From: Acanthochromis polyacanthus
Taxonomy: Eukaryota > Chordata > Actinopteri > Pomacentridae
Assembly: GCF_021347895.1 (NCBI RefSeq)
Contig: NC_067134.1
Span: forward strand, 30,535,378-30,599,377
DNA: 64,000 bases
Reading direction: 5' to 3'
Shown: positions 33,693 through 62,216 of the stretch, piece after piece
How positions within the stretch are numbered: position 1 is the stretch's first letter
How the letters are laid out: every line of letters begins with the position of its first letter
Translations under genes and position numbers: made by a program
Notes under the pieces: generated by a model
The model's database searches: none
What the model saw: the letters and a program-made list of their open reading frames with translations, nothing else
What the model was told of the DNA's origin: nothing

Positions 33693-34545
33693 CTCTTCAT
33701 TTTCCATTCATCTTCCCATCAATTTTAACCATCTTCCCTGTCCCTGCTGAAGAAAAGCAGGCCCAAACCATGAGGCTGCCACCACCATGTTTGACAGTGG
33801 AGATGGTGTGTTCAGGGTGATGAGCTGTGTTGCTTTTACGCCAAACATATCGTTTTGCATTGTGGCCAAAAAGTTCCATTTTGGTTTCATCTGACCAGAG
33901 CACCTTCTTCCACATGTTTGGTGTGTCTCCCAGGTGGCTTGTGGCAAACTTCAAATGAGACTTTTTATGGATATCTTTGAGAAATGGCTTTCTTCTTGCC
34001 ACTCTTCCATTCCATTCCCTTCCATTTCAATATGATTGCTTGCACAGTGCTCCTTGAGATGTTTAAAACTTGGGAAATCTTTTTGTATCCAAATCCGGCT
34101 TTAAACTTCTCCACAACAGTATCTGGGACCTGCCTGGTGTGTGCCTTGGTCTTCATGATGCTCTCTGCACTTTAAACAGAACCCTGAGACTATCACAGAG
34201 CAGGTGCATTTATACGGAGACTTGATTACACACAGGTGGATTCTATTTATCATCATCAGTCATTTAGGACAACATTGGATCATTCAGAGATCCTCACTGA
34301 ACTTCTGGAGTGAGTTTGCTGCACTGAAAGTAAAGGGGCCCAATAATATTGCACACCCCACTTTTCAGTTTTTTATTTGTTAAAAAAGTATAAAATATCC
34401 AATAAATTTCATTCCACTTCACGATTGTGTCCCAATTGTTGTTGATTCTTGACAAAAAAATTAAAATTTTATATCTTTACGTTTGAAGCCTGAAATGTGG
34501 CGAAAGGTTGAAAAGTTCAAGGGGGCCGAATACTTTCACAAGGCA

Positions 34546-34546
<1 letters not shown>
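33693..34546 (-). mobile_element. truncated Tc1-like element between duplication units
   Basis: On the minus strand the element begins with a CAGTGCCTTGTGAAAGTATT terminus at about 34546, next to a TA run. It has a long leader, then the transposase start. It stops at 33693, where unit A sequence begins, so the 3' half and right terminus are gone. The terminus type is one I recognise as a common fish Tc1 family. Confidence 0.85.
33697..34156 (-). pseudogene. Tc1 transposase, N-terminal and middle part only
   Basis: It starts MKTKAHTRQVPDTVVEKFKA and has a helix-turn-helix-like GYKKISQVLNISRSTVQAII. A frame change follows near 34000. It continues with KKVLWSDETKMELFGHNAKR (first catalytic D in WSDE) and KHGGGSLMVWACFSSAGTG. 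It ends at GKMNGK, where the element is cut. The second D and the E of the DD34E triad are absent. It is non-functional. Confidence 0.85.
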
Positions 34547-34589
<43 letters not shown>

Positions 34590-34592
34590 TTT
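34547..34592. repeat. (TA)n microsatellite at the duplication junction
   Basis: An almost pure run of TA at about 34549-34587. A shorter TA run (about 29994-30005) lies at the corresponding left edge of unit A. The Tc1 terminus abuts this run, consistent with insertion at a TA target. Confidence 0.85.
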
Positions 34593-37500
34593 ATACCACT
34601 GTTTTACAGGCATCTGCTTTCTTTCTGTTGGCTGAGCAGAAGTCTGTGTTAGTTTAAATAGTCTTAATTATTTAACAGGACATGATATGGATGCAGACAT
34701 TTAGGCTATGTGTGGATAAAACAACTGCACAGTCAAACAGTCACTTAATATTTAGGCTACTTTACAATGTAAAACATGATCAACATGAAGTACCTCCATG
34801 AAATAATGCCGAGGTCTGACCTGTTTGAACAATGTTTTTATTTTTCATCTTAAGCTGCTGCCCCGTGTGCTTCTCCCCCGCGAGATTTCACCTAAATGAA
34901 ATAACTTACTAGGCTGCTATTCAGACAGTTATTCCCTGTAATATTATTACGATTACAAAGGACTAGCTCTGCAAAAGTGGCTTACGCATAGTGAGGGCAG
35001 AACACAGCATGTCTTTAGAAAAAAAAGTTGTATAAATCAGACTGTAAATGATCTATGAACAAACCTCTGTAAAACCTTCAGAATGTTGAATAGAATAAAT
35101 CTGGACCGTGATGAATGTTAGTAAAGATTTCTGGATCAATCTGGTCATTTTGAGGCTAATTTTGGTCATGTTTTTATCTAATTCAGGTCATTTTTTTTGT
35201 CTCTTTTTGTTGTTTTTGTACCATCTTGGTCATTGTGTGGTTTATTTTGGTGATTCTGATTGTCTTTAAAGTTGTTTTTGTTTCAAATTGTTCAGTTTGT
35301 GGCTCATTTTGATGGTTGTGTCTCTGTCTTTGGTCAGTTTATGTCTGTAGGGTTGTTCTTAATAGAAATTTTGGTCATTTTGTGCATTTCAGTACGTTTT
35401 TAAGATAAAAATGGTTTAAATCAGACTGTAAATGATCTATGAACAAACCTCTCTGCAGAAGCCTGAGTATTGAACAGAATAAATGTGGACAGCTTGGTGA
35501 ATGTAAGAGAAGATTTCTGGATGAGTTTGGTCATTTTGAGGCTAATTTTGGTCATTTTGTGTCAGAATGTGTTTAATTTTGATCAGTTTACATCTTTTGG
35601 TCCGTTTTTAAACATGTTGCATCTTTTCATGTTTTTTTTGTGGTAATTTTGTTTATTTTGCATCAAGTTTTGGTCATTTATGTGTCTAATTCAGGTAATG
35701 TTACATCTCTTTATGTTTTTTGTGCCATTTTGGTCATTTTATGATTCATTTCATGTGTCTGTAAGGTTGTTTTTGTTTAAAATTGTTCATGTTGCTCATA
35801 TTAGTCATTTCATGTCAGTTTGTCCATTCTGTGACTCATCAGCCATTTCTGTCTCATTTTTCATCTTTTTTTTGCTCTGTTTTGCTCATTTTATCTCTCA
35901 TTTTAGTTATTTTGCACCAGTTTAAGATTGCTTTTTTCATTTTGTACATTTTGTGTCTCATTTTCGTCATTTTGTTGCTAATTTTTGTGCCTGGTTTTGG
36001 TCATTTTTGGATTTCATTTTTGTCATTTTTGCCTAATTTTTGTCACATTTTGGCCACTTTTGGTCTCAAAATGACCAAAATGATCCAGAAATCTTCACTT
36101 ACATTCACAAAGCTGTCCAAATTGATTCTATTCAATACTCAGGCTGATAGAGAGCGTTGTTCATATATCATTTACTGTCTGATTTATACAACTTTTTTTC
36201 CCTAACATTCTGAAATGCACAAAATGATCCAAATGAGATCGAAAATAACCAAAATTGAACAAAACCAACCTTAAAGTGATGCAAAATTGCTAAAATGAGA
36301 GATAAAATGAGCAAAACAGAAGAAAAAAGAGATGAAAACTGAAACAGAAATGGCCACTGAGTCACAGAATGATGAAATAGACGTGAACTGACCAAAAGAA
36401 CTAACAAGATGAACAATTTTAAACAGAAATAAACTTCATACAAATATCAGCTCTGAATATAGGTTGAGTTTATTCACATATTCATTCAGATTTATGTATA
36501 TTTCAGTTTCATATATCTGAATTTAATTCGATATAAAGAAACCTAAGAACTGTGTGGCTGATAATCTTTGTTTACATTTTGATCAAGTAAAATATTATTT
36601 ATTGTCAGTTTGGACAAGAGAGACAAATATTAACATTTAACAGGTGAGAGGGAACTGAACAAGTGAAGGAGTGGTTTGAGACTTTCAGTGACCCGAACAA
36701 ATACAACACAGTCTAATTTTAGACTAAATAAAGTGAAGATTTGGAGCAAACACTTGAATGTTTTGGAAGCTTCCTGATAGAAACATGTTCAGGTGGTTAA
36801 AGGAAAACGTAAGAAGCTGTTAAATGTGATGAGTTTGGACAGAAGTGAAAATTTGTATTAGATCATTAGTATTTGATGCAGCACAGACATGATCCAACAA
36901 GAGGGGTTCAGTCTCAGACTGATGTTTGCAGAGGTGATCTATTGATTATTGATTCACTCCATATGAACGTCAGAAGTGTTCTTCAGCTGGTGTTTGTGGA
37001 CCAACGGTGCCATCTGGTGGACATTACAGGATCCTACAAACATTCAGAGACACGCAGGAAAGCGAAACTCACACAGACCAGGAAATAATTTCAGTCACCA
37101 CGTGGAAAGACACACGGACAAAGCGCAGTCTGTCTGTGGGAGAAACCCACTGAAGAACCTCTGTGACATCTGGAGGCAGTGGACGCAGCGACACGCAGGT
37201 AAGATCCAGGAAGAAGAGCTGAAAACTTTCTGAAAGGCACAATATGCTGACTTGTTTAATTTTCTCGAGGTGAGGAAGAAACCATACCCTTTAGTTCCTC
37301 ATACATAAGTGAAGTCTGGAGTTTTAAACAGAAAAACAGTTGAGGAATCATTTCTAAATCGGCCTGTAGTTCACAAATAAGCGTCAGTTTAATCAGTGCT
37401 AACGTCCTGATGGAGTTCGGTAAAGTTGGAAAGAGATTCACAGATTGGGACTTCCGGCATCAATAATTAATAAGATATATGTTGTGAAAACATAAACGAT

Positions 37501-39990
37501 GCCTCTTTCAAATCGTTGTAAGCTAGACAATGTGCTACAAGGCCAGTTTTTAATCAAAAATCGCTGTCTTTAAAGCTGTAGCAATAATATTGGCGTCTAT
37601 CAGCAGCCGGCGGTGTGACGAGTGAACAGGGACCGTCTGCAAATTACAAACCGCGGGAACAGCGAAGAGAGACACAAATATTCAAAAACTTCACTCTTAT
37701 ACACTGTAGAGCCACCACATTTACTGAAGACATTAATTGGGTCCTTCTGGTCATAATACAGCTCTTGGTTTGATACTCAGTAAAAAATCTGAATTTTAAG
37801 GAATTTATATTAGTAGTAAAATTCAATAACTTCACTCTTCTGTACTGCAGAGTCACCAAAATCACTGGAGTCATCAGTTAGCTCCTGCTGGTCATATTTG
37901 CTGGTCATACTACAGCCTTTGGTTTGATATTAACTGTTTTTCATAAATTTATGGAATTTTTCTTATTTTATTATCATTTTATTAGTAATAAAATTCAGTA
38001 ACTTCACTCTTATGTACTGTAGAAAAATTACACTCTGTCCAACCATCAGTTGGCTCCTGCTGATCAAACTACAACTCTTGATTTGATATTTAACAGTTTT
38101 TCATGATTTTAAGGATTTTTGAAATTGTTTACATATCTCAAATATTTTTTGTTGTAACATAAAAGTGATCATCCATTTTTTGGGTCGATTGTGGAACATT
38201 GATAACCAAAAGTGACAGAATTTTATTTTATTTTGGTTGTTTATCGCCATGTGAAGTTGTGCATAAGATCCAGTGTGTGCAGTTGTGTGTGAATTTGAAG
38301 GATTAATGAGTAAATTAGCTTTGATGGCTCTTTTCTTGATGTATGTAGTGCTATACAGTGTTTCCACTAGGATGTTTTTCAGCAGCAGCAGCAGGCTGTC
38401 CAGGAGTCATGGTGACGCAAACAAATGACACTTGACTGCAGATTTTACTTGGACAATTTATTTACTGAATGGCCAGTTGACAACAGTAACAGAACTTCGA
38501 ATCCTCACCCAAGAGAATATCAGATAACACCAATATACCAAACTAAACTGTTTAGACTCCTCAAGTACTGACGATTGGGAGGAAAGACCTTCTGACAAGG
38601 CTGCAGCGTTAATTGATTCATTTAAACCAGAATGTTAAACTGCTAATGATATTTTCCAAGTTAAGGACTGTACAGACAATACTTGGAAGTAAAAATCTGA
38701 AGGTATGATCAGCAGGACCTCTTTGATGATTGAATGGAGTTTATTTTTTCTACAGTGTATAAGAGTGAAGTTATTGACTTTTACTACTAATAAAAATTCC
38801 TTTAAATTATGCAAAAATATTTAGTATCAAACCAAGAGTTGTAGTCTGACCAGCAGGAGCCAGTTGAAGGCTCCAGTGAATTTGGTGACACTACAGTGTA
38901 TAAGAGTGAAGTTATTGCTTTTTTAATTCTAAAAATACCTTGAAATTGTGATTTTTTTTTCTCCTACAATATCTTTATTATCAGATTTTGTAAATTAACA
39001 ATAGAACACATATGTGCAAACACCCACACACTGCACCATTCTAACTCTTTGTATCATTCAATGATTTCTTAGCAAAACAAAAGAAAATAATAATAAAACA
39101 AAGCTGTTACAACCCCACTGTCTAGTGTAACCGAATTTTAACAAATGCAAATGAAAGCAATGAATTTCCAGAGTCGAGTCTGTTTTATTCTTGATAAGGG
39201 TAGGTTTCAACAGACAAAGTGAGGGATCTGAAAGTAAATGGGTGCTGCTGAAATTAAAGAAACAAATCGAACCAAAGTGGCCTTCTCTTGGAAGTAGACT
39301 CCACGAGACTGTGGGAAAAATAAAAATACATCAGACACAAATAAAAGCTCCAAATAGAAATACAAAGGCAAAAGCACCCCTAACTAAAGCTATCAAAGGT
39401 TTCAGATATGGTTTAACTTCACACTTCTGACTAGCTTCCAGCCTCACAGACGAGTTCACAGAGTCAACACGGACAGATCCCTTCCTGAGGAACTGCCACC
39501 GAATGCTGGCATCAACCATAGACTGTATATAAAGTGGACGTAGCATCTGGCTCCAGAATTGAAGCCAACCAGGTTCAAAACTTGTAATATCACGCGTCCG
39601 CTAGGGTTGGCTCCAAAAAGCTTTTTCTCCATAGACCCCAATTCATTTTTGGAAAAAATAAAATTTGATAGACTGATTTTCTACGGCTCAGGATTTTTTC
39701 CCCGTTAGTTTTCATGGTCAAAATGAGAGATCAGGTGGCCGATCTTAAAATAAATCAATACTGAATTTTAAATAAATCGTTAAAGTTGGCGGAGCCAGGG
39801 GGCGTGGCTATACTTGACAGACAGCAACAGAAGCCTCTGCGGTAAAATGTGGGCGGGATAAGAGAGTCTTCAGCCAATCCTGCCCCTAGTTGCTCTCCGG
39901 TCCAGCCTGTTTGATGACGCTTTTTACGTCACTGGCTCCAAAAAATCCAAAACAGCGACCAGGAAGTAGCAAAATCGGGCTTCATTTTCT
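34593..39990. repeat. segmental duplication, unit B
   Basis: 34593-37271 matches 30008-32687, and 38990-39990 matches 32688-33692. Between them lie 1.72 kb not in unit A. Total matching length is about 3.68 kb, almost equal to unit A. The fold-back region is at 35010-36440 here. Differences are mostly single-base changes and small indels in T runs, which indicates a recent duplication. Confidence 0.85.
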
Positions 39991-40882
39991 CAGCGTTGAA
40001 ACCAACGGGTGACGTCATGGTTAGTTCACGCCTGGCATCAACAGGCCTTTTAACAGCTGCTGGACCCTCGATTGAAGCGGTCGTCCCTCCCCTGCTCCAA
40101 TCCAAACTCAGCTCCAGATGTTGCAGGTGTGGTGGGACGGACAAGGAGGCGGGGCGACAGCAGCCCAGCACACAAAAATACAAATTACCAGACAGGGGGA
40201 GGCGGACAGAGGCACAGCCGTAACAAAAGCAAATTCAATACATTTAAAAAAAATAAAATAAAATCAGTAAATAAATCACGGTTAAGCAAATAATGAATTA
40301 ATATAGAAATGAAGAATTATAAATTAGGTAAGGCAATAATTAGAATCATAATATCAAAATGGAACATGTAAAATACAAGTCACTAGAAGTAAATGTAACT
40401 AAATACAGTGCCAGATAGACAAATACAATATTTTAAGCAGGTCTCATGTCCTGTGTCTGGGATTTATGCTGACATATGGTGGAGCATGGCAGGAGTGATG
40501 TACACTCTCATTAGCCATTTATACTGCAATAGTTTAAATCTTGTATTTATTGTTTGTTTCTGTGCCTTTGAACAAGCTTCATTCCAATTTTCCTCGTCCA
40601 TTATGTATATATATATAAATAAGTGTTGTAGCATGATAAACAAGAGCCAACGGCAGGCAGTAATGTTAATGACACTGTAGTGTAGAAGAGTGAAGTTACT
40701 GAAAAGCCGGCTGAGCATAGACACCAATGTTGCGACTTTTGATAAAACTGGCCTTGTAGCACAACCTCTACCTTACAACAATGGGAAAGAGGCTTCGTTT
40801 ATGTTTTGACAACGTATATCTAATGAGTTATTGATGCCAGAAGTCTGGATCTGTGAATGTCTCTCCAACTTTACCGAACTGT
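37412..40882. mobile_element. element with inverted arms and an inverted internal array
   Basis: The arm 37412-37710 matches the reverse complement of 40672-40880 (shared GAGTTCGGTAAAGTTGGA, CATAAACGA-GCCTCTTTC and TGCTACAAGGCCAGTTTT blocks; about 80% by eye). Inside, a motif of about 150 bp beginning with an AACTTCACTCTTATGTACTG-like block is repeated forward at about 37683-38100 and inverted at about 38740-38945 and 40672-40700. The 1-kb tail of unit B and a further 0.7 kb lie between the arms. No transposase is seen. It is perhaps a composite non-autonomous fold-back element. Confidence 0.6.
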
Positions 40883-40885
40883 TTG

Positions 40886-43800
40886 TTTTCGCCCATCGAA
40901 GACAAAACCAGCAGTGTGTGAGTAACTTCGGCGTCTTGACTTTTTTCAAGCTGTTTTTATTAGCATTAAGTTAGCTAACTTTGTAACGGTGCTAGCAAGA
41001 GTATCTGTTTGGAGCATAGACAGTATCATAAAGATTTTTATGATACAGTTCTTTTTGACAAATTTTGCTTTCGAGCCAACTGCTTTAAACAGGTTTTAAC
41101 TAACAAATGAATATAATTTATAAGCCAATAATCCATTGGGAATTGACTTTAATTTTCCTCTTTTACATGTTTTTTTTTTTAATGAGACCACTGTAGGCAA
41201 CTTTGTTACCGACAGCTAAAGCTAACAAGTGAAGCTAATGGTCCAGTAGTAGTTATCTTGTTTTTTTCTGTTTTACATGTTTTGCTTTCTATCCAAATGC
41301 TTCAAACACTTTTCATTAACAAAACAATGTTATTTATGAATCCTACTGTAATTTATTCTACCTGGGAGGCAACTTAACGTTAACTTAACGCTTATAAATT
41401 TAGCTCTTGTCACTGACAAGCATGCATTTTGTTCCGTTTCTCTTCTGTTGTCTCTTATTTATTGTCTATTTCGTTTCATTATGTACAATATTCTGTAAAT
41501 ATTTTAGGAGTAAAAATAAATATTGCAAAGGAAAGTTTATATATTAATCGTAAGCTGCTAGCTGTTGCTAAAAAGTAGCCAACATTAGCTTGTTGCTAGT
41601 GCTGGAAACTTAGCAAACATTGTGTTAATGGGCAACAAGCAGCTTTCTTTGTCCAATGATTTGTAGTGAACAAAAATAAACACAGAATGCACATGTTCTT
41701 CTGTTATGACTTTAAGATAAAATGAAAAATCTTATTTTTTATTACCATGGTTTGAGAAAGATTAATTTTAGTCAATTGGGTGCAAAAGTTTTTGAAATGT
41801 TTAACTGATGACAAATTTTCAGCTATGAAGCCTGAATAGGTGTGACTTTAATGGACATAACAGGATACTATAACCAATATTAATAATAAGCCTTAAAATG
41901 CAGCTTTATTGAAATGATAGGATGCCACAGATTACAAGAGAAAGAGGAGAGCAAGCTGCTGGCAGGTTTGATGCTCCCAGGTCAGTTGGGGCTTTAACCA
42001 GGAACTTAAATGTCCACAAGTTCATCATCTGAGATCTAAGAAGTTATTTCTGACAGCTCTGGATGTCTAACATGATCCTCTCCCTAAATATCTGCCAACT
42101 TTACCAAGCCCTTCAGGAAGAGAACAACATCATTAGACAAGCAGCAGTTATACCCTCATTTAGTCTGTGTGGTGTAAATGTGTTGATCAATGCAAAGCTA
42201 GTGGTGGACCAATTCCTTCCTGACTTATGATTTCTGGTTTATGATACGACTATCTTTCTGTTATCATTTCCCATGTAGTCATGCTGTGTTGTTTCATGAC
42301 ATCCATTCTGTTGTTGAGATGAAGTGTGCTGGAACAACAAATAGATATTCCCCAATATTATAAAATAAGGGATAGAACTGAGTAAAATCTGAAATGCTTC
42401 CTTTGTATTTTTGTACTCTTTGTACCAAGTAGAATGTGTTTGTGGGGATTGCTTTAGATTCCCTCAAGAGAAATAAACTGATGCATACAAACAAAACTAG
42501 ATTATTATTTTTTTCTGTCCTTACTTATGATTGCATAAAAAGTCTGTAAAAACAGTTCATACATGCTCTAATTCTGCTTAAAATCATCTTTAGTTTGGTT
42601 GGTCCCAGAGACTGTATTTGCTTGTAGCTTAAAGGAACTCTCTTGTATGTTGGTTGATTTTCAGTTGTCGTGTCTTTTAGGGACAATAAGAACTTAATCA
42701 CAATATAAATCGTGTGTGTTTTAAAATTTTCAGAGAAGGTGAAAACGCTTTTCAGCCTTGACTAGATCTCAATCTCACACTTCCCCTGAAACTCGACGGG
42801 GACGAAATAGAAGCCTACAGACTTGTCACTACTGCTCGGAAAGCCTAAAATTCACCTCCCAAAATGCTTAAAGTCACATAAAAATGTTAGGATTCTGTCA
42901 TCATTTGGATTTGATGTTTTTCCACAAAAGTGTTAAGCTGCCTTGTTAGAAGTTCTTGAAGATCCATCGCCTCCTCTTGTGGAAATGAAACATTACATTT
43001 GTTAAATATGTAAATATTTTTCATTTCAAAAGTTTCGCTGCTGGACAGAGGATCTATTCTACTTTACTGTGAAATCTATTCTCAGTGTGTGCAGACTGGA
43101 GGTTTCAAATTTCCACATCAGTTGTGAAAGTTTCATACTGAACCATGGCTGGATCCAAAATGCTGTTTTAGAGTCATAAACCCTGCAGGTACCTTCAGGT
43201 GAGCTCAGACAAACTTTCTGTCAACAGCTTTATTTGTCTGTGTTTCAGCAAATAACTAGATTAGCATGAAATTTAATGTTTTTTTGGAATCGTGACCCTT
43301 TATATATTTTACAGGTGGCCTCAGTCTCATGTCACTTGCTATCCAACAATTCTTTGTGAGGCGGTTTAGTTTCATCCCACAGAAAATGAGGAGAATCTCA
43401 CTCGGCTCATGTGGCCTCCTGGTCCCAGTGCAGAGAGGAGCAGGTGTGATGGTGTGTGACATTAACCAATCATAGATCAAAGCTATTCCGACATTATTAT
43501 TATTATTGTCTTACAGTTTTTTACTGTGATATTTTTCTTGTTTTTGTCTCATAAGGAAAATCTCATTCTAAAGATGCTGAGCAGCTGATAGTTTGTCATC
43601 AGAGGAGACTTTGAGGCTGATGTGTAAGTGTTTCTCTCTGATTTACTGAGCAGTCTGCATGGAGCTGTGTGTGATGGTGTTCTTACAAATGTGGTAAACT
43701 TGTTTTGATGTCTTCAAACATTTTAGTTTGACAATAAAACCATGAATCTATGTTTAGAACACATTCCACACAATAACATGCCAATTTTCTGTTTCACAAT

Positions 43801-45442
43801 ATTCACAAATGAATTAAACACTGCAGATGAATAATAAGAAATGTAAACATGATTTGAACATGAATCATTGATGTGAACAAAATGTACACATTATCAAATG
43901 CATATTAACACGTCCACAGCAAACTACAGTTTATTGGTCAGACCTGTAGAGCATTACTATGTGAGACTTAACAGTTCAGAGATGTTCAGTATTAACTTTT
44001 CTTGGAGCTGTTAGAGTCTTTGGTGTGGTGAATAGTGTGTTTCAGCACTCAGCCTCAAAGTGACAACCCTGGTGGGTTTGACAACTTTTAAACTTCCTCA
44101 AAAGCCACAGATTCAACCAGGTGTTTTACCTGTGTTACAGACAGGATTAGTGTAGTTTTTCTGATTGCAGAATAAGATTGTTTGGATCCCTACCTTCCCA
44201 TTTTGGTAGCATATTCTTCAGTAGGACATGGATATCTATTATTGAATTAGTTATGGACTGGTTATTGGCCTGGCCCATTAATCAGACGTATGTAGAACAT
44301 AATTATACAAAAACGTTTCAGTGAAGGTTTGTGTTGAAATTTGTGTTATTCCAAATTTGAAAAAGGTTTTCATTTTTACTGCAAATGTGTATTGTTTCCT
44401 AATATAGATTATCAGTTTGATTGATTACTCAAAATCTTTATCTGGCTTAAAAATAACATATCAGTAGACACCTGCATTTAACTCGGATGTCCTTGTGTAA
44501 TGTTTTTGTTTGCAATTATTTTTCCTTTTCACAGCTTTGTGATCCATTTGAATAAGAAGGTTACATGTATATGCAATTAATACGACTGTTGATAACGTTT
44601 TAGCCCCAGGAGCTCTTTCCCGTAGTTTGAGGCGTGCGCTTGTTCTATCAGGAATACAAACATGGGTTCTGGACTGTCGGGGGGTCCGGTAGGTGTGGAT
44701 CTGAAAAATGATGAATGTTAGCTGTTTGTCCTACATTTGTGCCATAGAAGCAGAACCAATGACCCAAACTATGATTCAAACAAGCTCTAGTATGTTTTGT
44801 GTGCACAGAGCCTCCTGGGGTATTACAGGTCCTATGCTTTTCATAGAAAAAAAATCTATCTTACAAGCAGGTCCTCACATGACAGCTGCACCTTAAAGCT
44901 TGATTTCTTTTTTTTTTTTTTTTTGAGTTCCAGGTCAGTTCAGATCCTGTTATTCCATTAACAAAGAAGCACACAGCAGTGGTGTTCGAGGAGAGGCAGT
45001 TTGTGTTGTTTTTCTGCTCATTCCAGCAGTTGTGCTTTAGTTTTTAGCGTCGGTAGCTTCAAGATGATGTTGTGGTGACTCAATCGCATATTTTTCTAAA
45101 TCTAAAATGTGTTCTATCGCTATTGTTTAGTCTGAGCAGAATGCAATATGAGTGTTGTGAAAGATTGTTGCTTTGAACGACTGTGTACTGTAAGTGCCGA
45201 TGAGTGGAAGTCATGAGACGGTGGAAGAATATAATTATTGCTTCTTGGTAGCAACGTGCTAAATGATAGAAATGAAGCCTTAAGTGTTGATGTTGAACTG
45301 CAAATATTGCTTCATCTAAGTTCCTGAGTAACATCTGATACATCACAGGCATAGTAATTATTGAACATTTGTTAATCTGGTGTCTTGTTCTGCAGGTCAT
45401 TGATGTTGGGTCTGTGTGCAAAACTCACAGGAGTCAGGAAAC
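40886..45442. other. unassigned sequence upstream of the NLR gene
   Basis: No coding region recognised over 4.5 kb. Features seen are a run of 17 T at 44908-44924 and a TA-rich stretch at 40600-40620. A plausible 3' splice site TTGTTCTGCAG at 45385-45395 lies 48 bases before the NLR start codon, so a 5' untranslated exon probably lies upstream in this block. It could not be located. Confidence 0.45.

Positions 45443-62216
<16,774 letters not shown>

Noticed and set aside
45416..45442. Upstream start for the CARD exon
   Set aside because: The first codon there is GTG. The first ATG in frame with good context is at 45443.
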